Shown here in pieces: positions 48,890 through 61,124 of a DNA stretch of 64,000 nt. The stretch comes from Dictyostelium firmibasis (taxonomy: Eukaryota > Evosea > Eumycetozoa > Dictyosteliales > Dictyosteliaceae). Each line of letters starts with the position of its first letter. Positions within the stretch are counted from its first letter, which is position 1. Made by a program: the position numbers and the translations under genes. The stretch covers positions 5,016,279-5,080,278 of the forward strand of contig CM069766.1 in NCBI GenBank assembly GCA_036169595.1. Direction: 5' to 3'. The notes below the pieces were generated by a model. That model searched no databases and was not told where the DNA came from. It was given only the letters and a program-made list of their open reading frames with translations.

Positions 48890-50160
48890 CTAATTTAATT
48901 AACACCTCTAAAAAATAATAAATAAATAAAACGGGCACAAAATATATATTATAAAGTAACAAATAAAGTAAACAAATAAAATTATCAAATAGGTAATAAA
49001 TATATATTATAATGTAGTTTATTTGAGGTGAATGATATGAAAAATAAAATTTTGAAAAAAAAAATTGAAATAATTTAAAAAAAAAAAAAAATTTGCGCAG
49101 CTACCCCCACCCACACTTTCAAAAATTACTTCAGAAAAACACACAGCAGGGGGTAGAAGAAATGTTGTAGTGATCGGTACGGACCTGATGCAGAAGATTC
49201 ATCCATTCAACAAATGACAAGAACTAACTATATGTCAAAGATTGCACACACTGTAAAAGATTACTCTGGTTTGTTGGCTACTTCATCAAGAAACAATAAA
49301 TATTCAGAGAAACATCTTAATCCTGATAATTTTGAATATACAACACTATTCCAACCAACAAATTCAATAGCAAATCCATTACCAACTACAGAAGTTAACG
49401 ACGATGATGATGATGATGGTTTTAATGAATCCATACCGGACGATGACGATGATGAATACTTTGAGTATACCATTGATTCGTGTGATGATGAAGATGATAA
49501 TGCAAACTTGGATATCAATTTAATATTACTAGGTGATATGTCAAATGACCATGATTTATTGGATGGTGAATGTTTTGATGGAGATTGTGACACAACTCCA
49601 ACCCAACCCTTGACTGCAGTATCAACACCAACCAATACTACTACTACCACTACCACTACTACTACTACTACTAATGCTGTCACAAGAACAAGAAGACCTG
49701 CTACCACTACTACCACTACCAATGCCACCAAACCAGATACCACTAGATCAGCTACCATTAGATCAGCTACCACTAGATCAGCTACCACTAGATCAGCTAC
49801 CACCAGACCAGCTACCAGACCAGCAACTACTTCTACTACTACTACTACAATATTTTATAATATGAAGTGTTCATTTAATATCGGTGACCAACAAATATAT
49901 TTGGGATTCCCCGATTCAACATACACTCTTATAGATGTAAAATCATTTGAACTAACTTTAAGACTATTCAAAGTATATCGATTATGTTTTGCTAGAGAAA
50001 ATAAATATAATAAATCAATAATACCAGTTGGAAGCATTGTTGAATCCATTTTTCTACGTAAAAATCAATTCTACCGATCATATTGGCCTGCAACTATTAT
50101 CGGATATAGATGGTCAGATATATATGGTGAAATTGAGTATCTATTAAAATTTAAGTAAGT

Positions 50161-50201
<41 letters not shown>

Positions 50202-50822
50202 CACTGATGGAGTTAGTATAAATTATAATTAACAATATTATTGTATGTGTACATGACTATTCAAATCATAATTTATATCATAATATATAGCGAAGGTGAA
50301 AATGAATATCAACAAACACTTGCGTCACATATCTCAACAAAGCCACGTACTGAATTAAATTTCACAAATAAAGATGTATTGCTCCCTGATGAGAAGTTGT
50401 TTGTGTTTGTGAATGGTGTGTGTGATGAAAATGGTGAATATATTGATGATAAAAATCGACACCTACCTTCTAGTTTCTGGTATGTTGCAAAATTTCAACA
50501 ATTGGTAGGAAGAGACAACATAAAAGTATTATTGTGTGATTTTGGTAATAAAACGATCGATTTTAAACCAGGTAAAACTAAAATAATAATATTGTAATAA
50601 AATTTTATAATTTATTTAAAAAAATTTTAATATATGATTACATTTTCGAAAACAAATATATATTTCATTGTGTTATATAAAATTGAAAAAAAAAAAATGA
50701 AAAAAAAAAAAAAAAAAAAAAATGAAAAAAAAAATTGCGCAAATTTTCCCACACCTGTAAAAATTTTTTTCAAAAAATTTAGGGGGTGGGGGAGGGGTGG
50801 AAAGGTAAGATAGTTTGTAGTG

Positions 50823-51533
50823 TTCTATTCTGTTGTTGAGAAGCAATATCATCAGAGATTTGGGAAGAATTTAATCTTGATTCGGTATCACCAATTACTT
50901 GAGAACTTCTTAATTCTTTCTCTATTAATTCCAATAATTTAGAAGATTTGTTAAAATAGTTTTCACAAGTATCAAGATATAAACTGAAATTATGTTTGGA
51001 ACCATATTTATTGATGTGATGACTTGTGAATCTCTTTGGACGAGTGAATGGTTTTTTCAATTTTGAATTAACGCCTCTGAGATTTGATAAGTACGACAAA
51101 GCTTGTTTGACACTGAGATTGGTTTTATACTTTTTATTATAGTCGGAAACGGTTAATTGCATTACACTTTTGTTTGATAATGAATTGATATTCGGGTTTC
51201 TTAAATTCTTTAAATAAAATGTCAAGAATGTGTGTGTTGTTTCCCAATTCCAAACATTTGAGTTTGAATCTATATCTCTGGAATCCGAGTCATCTAAATC
51301 ATCATCTGACTCGCTAGAATCAAGTGATTGTTCTTGACTTTCGATATCAGTATCTTCAAACCTATTATCATTATCATTAAAAGTATCATTATCACTGTAA
51401 TCATCATTTTCATTGTTTGACAATGCAATATCATCACTATATTCTTCATTTTCACTACTAGATTCTGTTGATTCTGTTGATTCATAGTTATTACTAATAT
51501 TATTTTTATTAATATTGTTATTGTTTGATTTAT
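50823..51533 (-). pseudogene. Main exon of element C Myb-like gene, N-terminal part
   Basis: Carries the acidic Ser/Asp-rich region and the WNWETTHTFLTFYLKN helical block up to the transposon A insertion point after QQNRT. Part of the split gene described for 41405-51635. Confidence 0.75.
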
Positions 51534-51833
51534 CTAATTTATATTTTTTTAGATTTCTAAAATCTATTAAAACACATTTTGTTAATAAAACAATTTGTAA
51601 ACTATATTATTTTTATTTTAGTAATGCATACCCATGGTGTTTAATAAAAGAATGTTATTACTTAATATATATGTTTGTTTTTGTTTTTAATAATTAAATT
51701 GTTTTGTGTAACTTATTATAGTTTTCTAATTAAAAAATTAAAGATATTAAAAAATAAAAAATAAAAAATAATAAAAAATAAAAAATAAAATTAAAAATGT
51801 GGGTGTTTTTATTAATTTATTTTAATAATAATA

Positions 51834-51846
51834 TTGCCACGTGTCA
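51834..51846. promoter_or_regulatory. TTGCCACGTGTCA site in element C divergent promoter
   Basis: Same 13-mer (inverted) as at 14188-14200 and in DIRS-I terminal repeats (for example 2161-2173). Core CACGTG is a classical E-box/G-box palindrome. Confidence 0.5.
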
Positions 51847-52154
51847 ATTGTTGTAAATTATCGATATAATTTAACCACATTAGGGGTAAATAATTAAATT
51901 AAATTAAATTATTTATTTTTTTCAATTTATTTTCAATAATTTTTACCACGTGTGGGTTAGTGTTAAAAAGTAATTAAATTTAATTAAATTTATTATTTTT
52001 TTATACCACTTGTGTGAAAATAATTGTTTCACATTAATTTTCTATTCACATTAAATAATATAATTAAAAACCTATAAACTATTAATATTATTTAAACTTA
52101 TAAACTATAATTCCTATAAATAACAATTATTTATTTGATATAAAGTTAACTCAA

Positions 52155-53593
52155 ATGGATAGTAACAATTATCGATATAATGTTGAAGAAATTTTAGATA
52201 AAAGAATTATAGATGGTTCGATAGAATACTTTATAAAATGGGAAGGATATAGTTTTAATGAATCTACTTGGGAAATTTTAGATGATGGTTTTAATAAAAA
52301 CATGTTAGAAACATTTGAACGAAATCGATTTGAAACAATTGTAAAAGATTTTATAAATACAAATCAATTCGATAACGATGATGTAGAAACTATTGTAGTA
52401 ATAAAGATGATTATAGCAACAATTTCCAAAATCAACTTAATAAAGAGTATTATAATTAAAAAACTTAACTCGAATACAAACATATTCAACAATTATCCAT
52501 TCAGGATTTTGAATCAACTGAATGAAAATAATGATGTTCAACAAAAGAAAATTATTAGACATAACTATATTAATATTAATAGATTGGAAAGAACAATTAA
52601 AAAGAGATATAGAAATGATACATTTGTTCCAACTCCATTAAATAAAAACCAATCTCGTAAAACTGTTAGAATATTTAAAGATTTATATCCAAATCATTAC
52701 AATCAAGTAGATGTTTACAATGAATTAGGTTTACCAATAGATCTCGTTGATGAAATTGTTAGATTGTGTAGAAACTCAGTCAAAGCGTTTAAATGTTTGT
52801 TAGATTCAAGATTGAAAGTGTTGTTAGTATTGTTTTTTTTGAAGGTCTGTATATATTAAAAATAAGTTTTAGATTACTATTATATTAGAATATTAAATAT
52901 TTTTGTCAAATAATTTAGAAAGGACCAAATTCGACCTCATTGTTAAAGAGAATCTTTAGTATTAGCAGTGCTACTATTTCAAGAGCTGTACGTGCACTTA
53001 TCCCACTTATGATACCATGTCTTTATACCATCTCGTTGGAGTTAATGAACTTAAACTGTTTACATTATGTCGATTGTACCGATTTTAGAATCAATCGAGT
53101 GCATCCATATCAATTCGAATGGTACAGAGGCGACTTAAAGTATCACTCTTTTACAATTCAAATACTTGTCGATGAAAATGGTACAATCGATTCTGCGATC
53201 ATTGGTAAAGGTCATAATAATGATTCAGGTATGTCAATGTTAACTGGTCTTAATGATCTAATTTACTCTTTTATAAAAAACGGAGAAGAGTTTTCAGTAC
53301 TTGCAGACCCTGCTTACAACGGTACCTTGTTTTATACACCAAAGAGAATCAAAAATCTTCTTGGTAAAGGTGACGAAATACTTTCCAATCAAGAAAGAAA
53401 AGTTGTGGAATCAAGATTCCATCATTTCCAAGCTGGTAAACGGTCATTGATAGAGAACAAGTTTGCTGATATGAAGAATAGATGGGGAATAGTAAAACAA
53501 AGAGGAATTCATCAACCAAACTTCCTTTCGTACTGTTTAATAATGATATTCCATATTGAACAAATCAATTTTAATTTAAGAAACAATAAATGA
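52155..53593 (+). CDS. Element C transposase: chromodomain-HTH-DDE, intact
   Basis: Exon 1 52155-52844 (230 codons), intron about 52845-52918 (gtctgt..tttag), exon 2 52919-53593; phase 0 junction LFFLK-KGPNSTS, about 454 residues. Residues 5-60 form a chromodomain (YNVEEILDKRII..YFIKWEGYSFNESTWE), with the aromatic cage residues Tyr, Trp and Tyr/Trp visible. A basic middle follows, then a helix-turn-helix formed across the splice (LLVLFFLK/KGPNSTSLLKRIF..SSATISRAVRAL), then the DDE nuclease: Asp in YVDCTDFRI, Asp in VLADPAYNG, Glu in IENKFADMKNRW. The DDE part fits PIF/Harbinger (DDE_Tnp_4-like). An alternative donor (gtatat at 52849) would shift frame, so I prefer gtctgt. Confidence 0.8.
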
Positions 53594-53669
53594 ATATATT
53601 TTTAATATTATATTATTTTTTTATTCCTTTTAAAGTTTATTTTAATTTAAAAGAGTTTTCGTCGAAAAT

Positions 53670-53762
53670 TTGATATGTTTTACAAAAATTAAATTTAAAT
53701 CTGTGAAAGTACACCGTACTTAATTTTTGAATTTGATTTCTACAATTTACTGTAAACACCTC
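53670..53762. repeat. Element C right terminal repeat
   Basis: From tatgttttacaaaaattaaa through ctgtgaaagtacacc to tgtaaacacctc. Imperfect inverse of 41248-41340. It directly abuts DIRS RT sequence. Confidence 0.8.
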
Positions 53763-55322
53763 AATTTGACCGAATTGAAGTTGAATTCGATTGAACACTT
53801 CTTTCTTGATCGGCTTGGATGATTTGTGATTCATCTCTGATAGACGACTGAGGTGATCGGCTTTGACATTGAAGAATCCTGGAATGTGTTCCCCGATCAG
53901 ATTGATTTTCTTCTTGAGACATTGTTTCCAGAGCTGTTCGAAGAGAATCGATAGATCTTGAATCTGACCACCTTGGCGATTGACATACGAGAGAGTTGTT
54001 GTGTTGTCGGTTTGAATCTTTAGATTGCAGTTGTTCAACTTCCGACATAGAGTTTGAAATGCCATTAGTAGAGCGAGCATTTCTCGACGGTTCGATGACA
54101 TGTTTGATTGGACTTCTGACCACTGGAACGACCAAGTTTTGATGACTTTGTTGTCTTTCATTAAAGTTGCACCTGCACCTGATTCTGAAGCATCTGTTGT
54201 TAGAACATAATCGTAACTTGGAAACAGACTTATTTCTTTTCCATTCCATTGGTTTAAGAGAGTTAACCAATTTGAAATTTCTTTCTTGACATCTTGAGAA
54301 ATTGGAAATGATTGATCCCAATTTCCATTTGCTAGTTTCAGACTTTGACAATGAAACTTGTTTGTTTGACGAGTGTACAAGCGGAATGGTATTACTGCAT
54401 CTTTCAATGCAATCAGTTTTCCTTTTAAACCAGCTAACTTTCTTAGAGTACAACTTTCGAGTTTTAGAAAGTTCCTGATATCTTTGATGATACTCTTCTT
54501 CTTTTCTTTTGGAACAAGTAACTTCATTGATTTTGAATCGATTTGTAATCCTAGAAACGTTATTGATTGAGTTGGCTCGAGAACACTCTTTTCTAGATTT
54601 AACTTGAATCCGAGTTTGACTAACAGATTCATTGTTTTGTTGAGGTTGTTTAAACATTCTTCCTTGGTTGAACCAACGATTAGAAGATCGTCTAAGTAGG
54701 CGATTACGGAAATGTTGATATCTCTTAGCATTCGGAGTACTGGTCTCATTAACATTGTAAAGATTCGAGGAGCTGACGATAACCCGAATGGCATTGTTCT
54801 CCATCTGTAATGAGTTCCTTTCCAAACGAATCGGAATAAATCTCTATAACTTTCGTCGACTAAAACATGGAGATAAGCTTTCTTGATATCGAGTTTTACC
54901 ATGTAGTAACCTTGCTTTACCATTGAAGACAGATTCTTCAGACCTTCCATCTTGAATGATTGATTTTTGATAAAAAGGTTTAACCTCTTTAAATCTAGTA
55001 CTGGACGATGTAAATTCGTTCCAGCTTTTGGAACCGTAAACACGTTGGAGTAAAAAACGAGTTGGGAGTGACGGTTTGGAAGTACTTGTTCTATTGCATT
55101 GTCTTTTAATAAATCTTGTACTTCGTTTGTGATGCAATCTGATTTCGGACCCTCTGAAATTGAAATCGGAATTGGGTTCAGCATCGGTTTGAAGTTTGAA
55201 AGTAGTGGAACCTTCAATCCGTTTACTACTTCTTGACAAAAGTTTGGAAGACCCAATTCTTTCCAAACTTGTTTGAAGTGGACGAGACGTCCACCTACTG
55301 GTAAGTTTACTTCTTGTTCTTC
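53763..55322 (-). pseudogene. DIRS-I reverse transcriptase / RNase H, cut by element C
   Basis: Start to LQFGQI of the RT protein, with LPVGGRLVHF, YLDDLL and all RNase H acidic residues. The C-terminal domain is displaced to 41001-41247. It also has an 18-bp deletion removing SYNWQL after SSKPIK. Read-through into element C adds about 36 unrelated residues. Confidence 0.9.
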
Positions 55323-56308
55323 TGAAAACGATAATTGGTACCGTTTCCAGACTTGGTATTGCTGCTACCTGATGCAGCATTACTTTGGGACCCATTGAAG
55401 TTGTTGGATCGGCCATTACTCCCACTACTGGACTTGTTATTCGAACTACTACTTCCAGTAGTGTTATTACCACCTGTGTTGGTTGATTTCTTAAAGTTTG
55501 ACTTTGATTGATTGTTAACTTTTAACAATGATTGTTTGGATTCATTGTTCTTTCTGATTGACTTTGCTAACTTTCTTACACGTTCAGATTCGGTATCATC
55601 AAACATCTTTGGAGTGTCTTTGATCTTAATTGGTTGAACCACTTCGGAACCGTAGATTTCTTTTGAGATGTTGTTACGACGAACACGAGCTAATGTTGCT
55701 TGAGCACTAACAACTAATTGAATAGACGAGTCAGCTAAGTAACCTAAGAGTTCGGTATCGATATCAGCTTTATCGGATGATATCATACTTGAAAGTAAAA
55801 GTATTGGTTTCAAAATATCATTGATTCTCTTTTCCACAATGTACAAGTCGGTATCATTGTTCTTGAGATTCGATGAAGCAGATATACCTTCTGGAGTACC
55901 GAATGGAGCTACATTCACTTGGAAGTTAGATGGAAAGCAAAAGATCTTGTTAACATCAGCGATTTCGTTCTTCTTAAGGATACATTTTTCTTCAACTAAC
56001 AAACCTTGATTATTGATTAAATGCTTGTAGTTAGCAAACAATGACTCTGATAGTTGATAATCAGTTGGAACATCGACTGGATCGATAGATTCATCATCAC
56101 CTTGTTCATTCTCAGTTTCAGATTCATCATTAGAACGTTGATTAACAGAGTTACCGTACGACTCTCTGATTGGCTCTTTCATATATCTGGTAAAAGCTAA
56201 TGAGAGATTGGAGATTTGATCCTCAAGTGATTTCATTCTAGTTTCATAAGAAATAGAATTATTTTCGGTAGAGCTACTAGCGTGGTTATTATTATCGGTG
56301 GTAGACAT
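55307..56308 (-). CDS. DIRS-I ORF1, gag-like protein
   Basis: 333 codons, intact, same layout as 2412-3413 with a few substitutions (NSISYETR, SVNQRS). Its element is dead because RT is interrupted and the 3' end is missing. Confidence 0.88.
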   Translation of the reverse strand: MSTTDNNNHASSSTENNSISYETRMKSLEDQISNLSLAFTRYMKEPIRESYGNSVNQRSNDESETENEQGDDESIDPVDVPTDYQLSESLFANYKHLINNQGLLVEEKCILKKNEIADVNKIFCFPSNFQVNVAPFGTPEGISASSNLKNNDTDLYIVEKRINDILKPILLLSSMISSDKADIDTELLGYLADSSIQLVVSAQATLARVRRNNISKEIYGSEVVQPIKIKDTPKMFDDTESERVRKLAKSIRKNNESKQSLLKVNNQSKSNFKKSTNTGGNNTTGSSSSNNKSSSGSNGRSNNFNGSQSNAASGSSNTKSGNGTNYRFQKNKK

Positions 56309-56720
56309 TATTTTATTGATATCTAAAATTATTTTTATAGAGATAGAGAAAAAGTATTAAATTAATAAAAGAATTTTTTTTTTTTTTTTTTTAATTATTT
56401 GTATAAATTATGTGTGTTTATCTTAAATATATATAGGAGGAATTCCCAAATAAAAAAAATCAAATTGTTTTCAATATTTAGTGCCACTATTTATACTGTT
56501 TTTACTTTCTGAAAAATTTCGCAAAACTCAAAAAAATAGGTGCGTGACACGTGGCAACTTTTTTCAAACTCGAAATTTTTCATTTTTTCAATAATTTTTT
56601 CGAGCTAAAAAACCTCCAGAAAATTCATTTGAATTTCTCTGAAAATTATCTTAAATATTTGGGAATAATCAAATAAATAAATGTATTCATAAATTTAAAT
56701 ATATATATGATAATATAAAA
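56309..56720 (-). repeat. DIRS-I left inverted terminal repeat
   Basis: Includes TATA box (ctatttata near 56479), the TGACACGTGGCAA site and poly(T) leader, oriented towards the gag gene at 55307-56308. Ends at a DIRS-II RT fragment. Confidence 0.82.
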
Positions 56721-56725
56721 AGAAA

Positions 56726-57351
56726 CTTTCTAAAACTGGATTCATGTTCTCTAAGAAAGTTAGCTGGTTTAAAAGGAAAGCTTATTGCATTGAAAGATGC
56801 AGTAATACCATTCCGTTTATACACTCGACAAACAAACAAGTTCCATTGTCAAAGTTTAATTATCGCAAATAGTAAAGATAGAAATATCAAATTGGTTAAA
56901 ACTCTTAAACCAATGGAATGGAAAAGAAATAAGTCTTTTTTCAAGTTACGATTATGTGTTAACAACAGATGCATCAGAATCAGGTGCAGGTGCAACTCTA
57001 AAGAAAGGAAACAAGCTCATACAAACTTGGTCTTTCCAATGGTCAACCGATCAATCAAACATGTCATCGAATCGTCGAGAAATGCTTGCACAATTAATGG
57101 CATTTCAAAAACTATGTCGAAAGTTAAAGAGCTGCAATCTAAAAGTTCAAACCGACAACACAACAACTCAATCGTATATCAACCGTCAAGGTGGTCAAAT
57201 CCAGAACCTATCGATTCTCTTCGAACAACTTTGGAAACAATGTCTCAAGAAGAAAATCAATCTGATCGGGGAACACATTCCAGGATTCTTCAATGTCAAA
57301 GCCGATCACCTCAGTCGTCTATCAGAGATGAATCACAAATCCACTACAACA
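56726..57351 (+). pseudogene. DIRS-II RT / RNase H fragment
   Basis: Covers the segment from RNFLKLDSC through the RNase H domain to SEMNHKS. A deletion of about 40 bp after LIIAN shifts frame relative to TTDASESGAG, which resumes in another frame. Truncated at both ends, on the right by the B terminal repeat at 57352. Confidence 0.88.
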
Positions 57352-57626
57352 TTTCTTCTACCCCCTGCTGTGTGTTTTTCTGAAGTAATTTTTGAAAGTG
57401 TGGGTGGGGGTAGCTGCGCAAATTTTTTTTTTTTTTTTAAATTATTTCAATTTTTTTTTTTCAAAATTTTATTTTTCATATCATTCACCTCAAATAAACT
57501 ACATTATAATATATATTTATTACCTATTTGATAATTTTATTTGTTTACTTTATTTGTTACTTTATAATATATATTTTGTGCCCGTTTTATTTATTTATTA
57601 TTTTTTAGAGGTGTTAATTAAATTAG

Positions 57627-57970
57627 TCAATCTAATAAAATTGTATTATTTCGACGCAATCTGAAAAAATGCTCAACATTATTACCTTCATTGTTGAATG
57701 GAAAGTCAGTAAGTTTTATAATTATTTTTTTATTATCACGTGGATCAATCTTTTCAAAACATACTCTATACCAATAAAAATTATGTTTTTGTTTATGTTT
57801 AACCATTTGACCTCTATCACCACACAATGATTCAATTTTCACCAATAATTTCTCACCACTGATCAATGTATTAATTTTTTGTTTATCCACCCATTCCACC
57901 TCTTCATCTTTAATATAGGGAATAATATTATTATTTAGAGTACATTGATACTCAACAAAATCCAATACTT
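57627..57970 (-). pseudogene. Transposon B exon 4 copy
   Basis: Final transposase domain (VEYQCTLNNNIIPYIKDEEV to FRLRRNNTILLD), identical to 48551-48889. Without its first exons in order it cannot give a full protein. Confidence 0.85.
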
Positions 57971-58083
57971 GACTGTATGTATATATTTGGTTAGTTTCTA
58001 TAATTAATAGACTATTTTATAAATAAATAGTTTATTATAATAACATATGTGGATAATATATATATATATATATAGCATAACAC

Positions 58084-58420
58084 TTACTCGAATTTCAACA
58101 AATATTCAATTTCATTATAGGTTGTGGATAATTTATAACCAACAACAACAGCAGGCCAAAACGAAAATTTAAATTCGTTATTGAATTGGCTAAGAGCTTT
58201 CACAGGCTGACCAACATGATATTTAACATTGATGTTATGGTTTTTCTTCCATGTTAACCTCGCAACCTTGTATAGAGATAAGGTGTTTGCCAAAACAACA
58301 TCATCGACCATAGAAGATGATGAATCGACATGTGTCAATCTATTTGGGGACCGTTGAACATGGTCAGATGAGGTGGTAGTTTCTGGTCTTTTATTTCTAT
58401 TGTAAGTAGTAGTTGTTGTT

Positions 58421-58452
<32 letters not shown>

Positions 58453-59154
58453 TGTCAAAGTATTGATATTTGGATTTATATCTGGTATAGGTTGATCATC
58501 ATCATCATCATAATCAATAATATCAAAACAAATATTTTCATTTTGGTATTCATCATCAGCATCGGCATCGTACACATCTTGAAAACCTAAATCAAGTTCG
58601 TCACATTCATCATATTGGTCAACAGCAGCAACTATATTTAAACTATATTCACCAATACCAGATCCAAACAAATCTCTGTAGTCAAACATATTATGATTCA
58701 GTTTGTCAGCAGAGTATGAAGTATTTCTTGATGATGGTGTTAGCATACTTTTGTACTCGTCAACGGTATGAGTTACCTTTGTTATATAATTAGATTTGGT
58801 AATTTGTTGTAAACAAGCATCTTCATTATCTCCACCAACTCTATATTTGGTTTTATTCGTGCTCCGGGTATATATTATTTTATTTAAGAAGTGCTCTCCT
58901 TCTGTTGCAAAGTTTGCCAGTGCTTCGATACAAATACCCATTTTTCCATACTTTTCAATGAAATAGCCAGTATGGCAAATAAGTATGTGTAAGTATGTAG
59001 AAATTACTTCTTTGGTGGTCCAGTTAATATCATAAATTTCCAAAGCTAAATTACCAAATACTGATGCATATTCCAACCATTTAGACTCAGAACATGCTGT
59101 CACACTAGACATCAAACTAATTAATGCATACATCATTTTCCACAATTTTGATAC
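58084..59154 (-). pseudogene. Transposon B exon 3 copy
   Basis: 353 codons identical to 47371-48428, including LANFATEGEHFLNK, the acidic and Thr-rich linkers and FWPAVVVGYKL. Confidence 0.85.
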
Positions 59155-59201
59155 CTGGTTTTGTATTTATTATTTGTAAGTATTAATTTATAAAATATGT
59201 A

Positions 59202-59265
<64 letters not shown>

Positions 59266-59331
59266 TATTATTTATTATTTATTATTTATTATTTATTATT
59301 TATTATTTATTATTTATTATTTATTATTTAT

Positions 59332-60159
59332 TGTCCAGGATGTAACAAAGCGGCAAATTTGGTTGTAAATGCAAACAACAGAGATATCTCAAATAATTTG
59401 AGTAGAATTAGTACTGATCATCTTTCAATCAAGACGGTGGCTTGTATGAAACTCATACATGGTATTGTTGATTCTAAATGGAAAAATTTTCAAAACACCA
59501 TGAAATTATCTAGTGATTTCACATTATATCACATTAAAAAAGAATGTAGAAAAGGTAATATATTGATTAGTAATTGGTTTTTTCTTCTTTTTTTTTGTAT
59601 TTATATTAACTAAACTTACATATACAAAAATGTAATAGAATTAGAAGAGCTAATAGAAGCATCTATTTCAACCAATAGGGGTAGATACATTTCAATTAGA
59701 AAGTTGTTGAACATGTTGATTGAAAATGAAAATCCACCACAAAATTTTTTAATTCATATGGGCATAGACGGCGCAGGAATGACCAATAATGGGACTGTGA
59801 AACAAGTAATTGGTACAATGCAAGGTGTGCATTCACAAAAATTGGTAGCTAAAAGTAAATCACCATATGACGCTTATCAATTTTTAATATACCAAGGAGA
59901 TGAAGATGTTTTAACTTTGAAAGAAGAGTTGGCTCCATTGATTAAAACCTTAAACTACATGGTTAAAAATAATGATTTACAAAACGTTTTCAATGGATTT
60001 AGACACACATTCAAAAGAATAGTGTACAATGTCGATTTAGTTTTAGTATTGGATTTGGCTTGTTTGATAAATATTCTGGGATTGTATACTGTTTGGAAAA
60101 GACAGAGTACATACCGATGCCCTTGGTGTGAGATTACAAAAGATGAGATGAATCGATTC
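59332..60159 (+). pseudogene. Transposon B exon 1 end and exon 2, plus strand
   Basis: Matches B 45668-46495: CPGCNKAANLVV.., intron 1, then ELEELIEAS, HMGIDGAGM, VLDLACLINIL and YRCPWCEITK. It is cut at the codons for EMNRF, before VPDFLHM. It joins head-to-head to the inverted B half on its left and GC-rich DNA on its right. Confidence 0.88.
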
Positions 60160-60885
60160 GGAACGCAATTCGTGATATGTAGCATGCACTCGCCAGGGGT
60201 AGGACTCCCCATTTGGGAAGGCAAAGGCCAGCCCTCAGGCAAGGGGCCGGCTGAGTGCAGAGGAACGCCATTTGTTAGTATGGAGCGCCGCCGCCGCCGC
60301 CGACCGACCAAGCCGACAGCCAGTGGCCAGCCAGCTGACTCAGACGAAGCACTGAGCCAGCCCCAAGGCAAGCGCTTGTCGCTTACAAAGTTGTTCAAGT
60401 CCTCTCATAGTAAAAGGCATGGCCAGCCCATGGACAACCCTATGTACATAGAGGGTTTGGGGGCTGGCAGAGCGCAATTTGTATGCCAGCTATGAGACAG
60501 GACGTGGCCATACCATATCACGCACACATTCTTGGCTGTGGCGTGAGGTCACCCAAGCGCTTGTCGCCTGTGTCTATGATGCGGGCAGCGGGCGTCCCCC
60601 ATATAATTGTTTAGAGTCAAGTGTAAGGCTCATAGCCAGCTGCGGTCAGACCCCAGCCATTACCACCAAGAGAGCTCTGTTTGGGGGTGTTAGTGGCTGG
60701 AAATGGTGAAGGGCGTAGTGAGGCAGCCCCCTAAGATGGCCGGCTGCCGCCACTATCCTCACCAAAAAGGACAAATATGCTGCCAGCCAGTCGCACAGAG
60801 GGGCACTAGCAAGGGTTCACCACAGGGGATAAGAGACATCGGGGGGTATAAATTGGAGGAGTATTTTGGATTTTATGTATTATAA
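60160..60885. other. GC-rich island of unknown origin
   Basis: About 725 bp at roughly 55-60% GC between AT-rich flanks. It is rich in CCAGC/GCTGG words (gccagccctc, ggccagccagct, gggctggcag, ctgccagccag), with a (CCG)n run near 60288-60302 and two copies of aagcgcttgtcgc (60369 and 60556). Open frames of 60-120 codons exist, but GC-rich DNA has few stops, and none shows a domain I recognise. Not like Dictyostelium nuclear or mitochondrial DNA. Confidence 0.6.
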
Positions 60886-61000
60886 TTTTGACGCACGTTA
60901 ATTCTTTACATACAATCTAAATTTTTATTAAGATTGGACGAGTTTCATTTTTTAAAATTTTTTCCCAGGGTCAAATTAAAAACTTTTTTTTTTACTTACT

Positions 61001-61039
<39 letters not shown>

Positions 61040-61120
61040 AATATCAAATTCATCAAATTCATAACGAATTAAGGTATATTTAGTATTATAAGTATTGTTT
61101 AAAATGAAGTTTCAACAATT
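60886..61120. other. AT-rich spacer, nothing recognised
   Basis: Long T tracts and no open frame of note between the GC-rich island and the tandem repeat. Confidence 0.5.
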
Positions 61121-61124
61121 TTTT

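Larger units (their letters stand above)
57352..59336 (-). mobile_element. Transposon B 3' half, inverted
   Basis: Begins with the B terminal repeat CACTACAACATTTCTTCTACC and carries B exon 4 (57965-57627) and exon 3 (59145-58084 and splice borders) on the minus strand, identical in protein to 47371-48889. It ends in the intron trinucleotide array near 59331, where a plus-strand B fragment begins. Confidence 0.88.

Noticed and set aside
59197-59330. Poly-Ile frame leading into CPGCNKAANLVV
   Set aside because: Trinucleotide array read as Ile; the real coding begins at the transposon B fragment at 59332.
60170-60709. Open frames in the GC-rich island (about 120 and 76 codons)
   Set aside because: GC-rich DNA has few stops; residues show no domain, and the longer frame only continues transposon B by chance.
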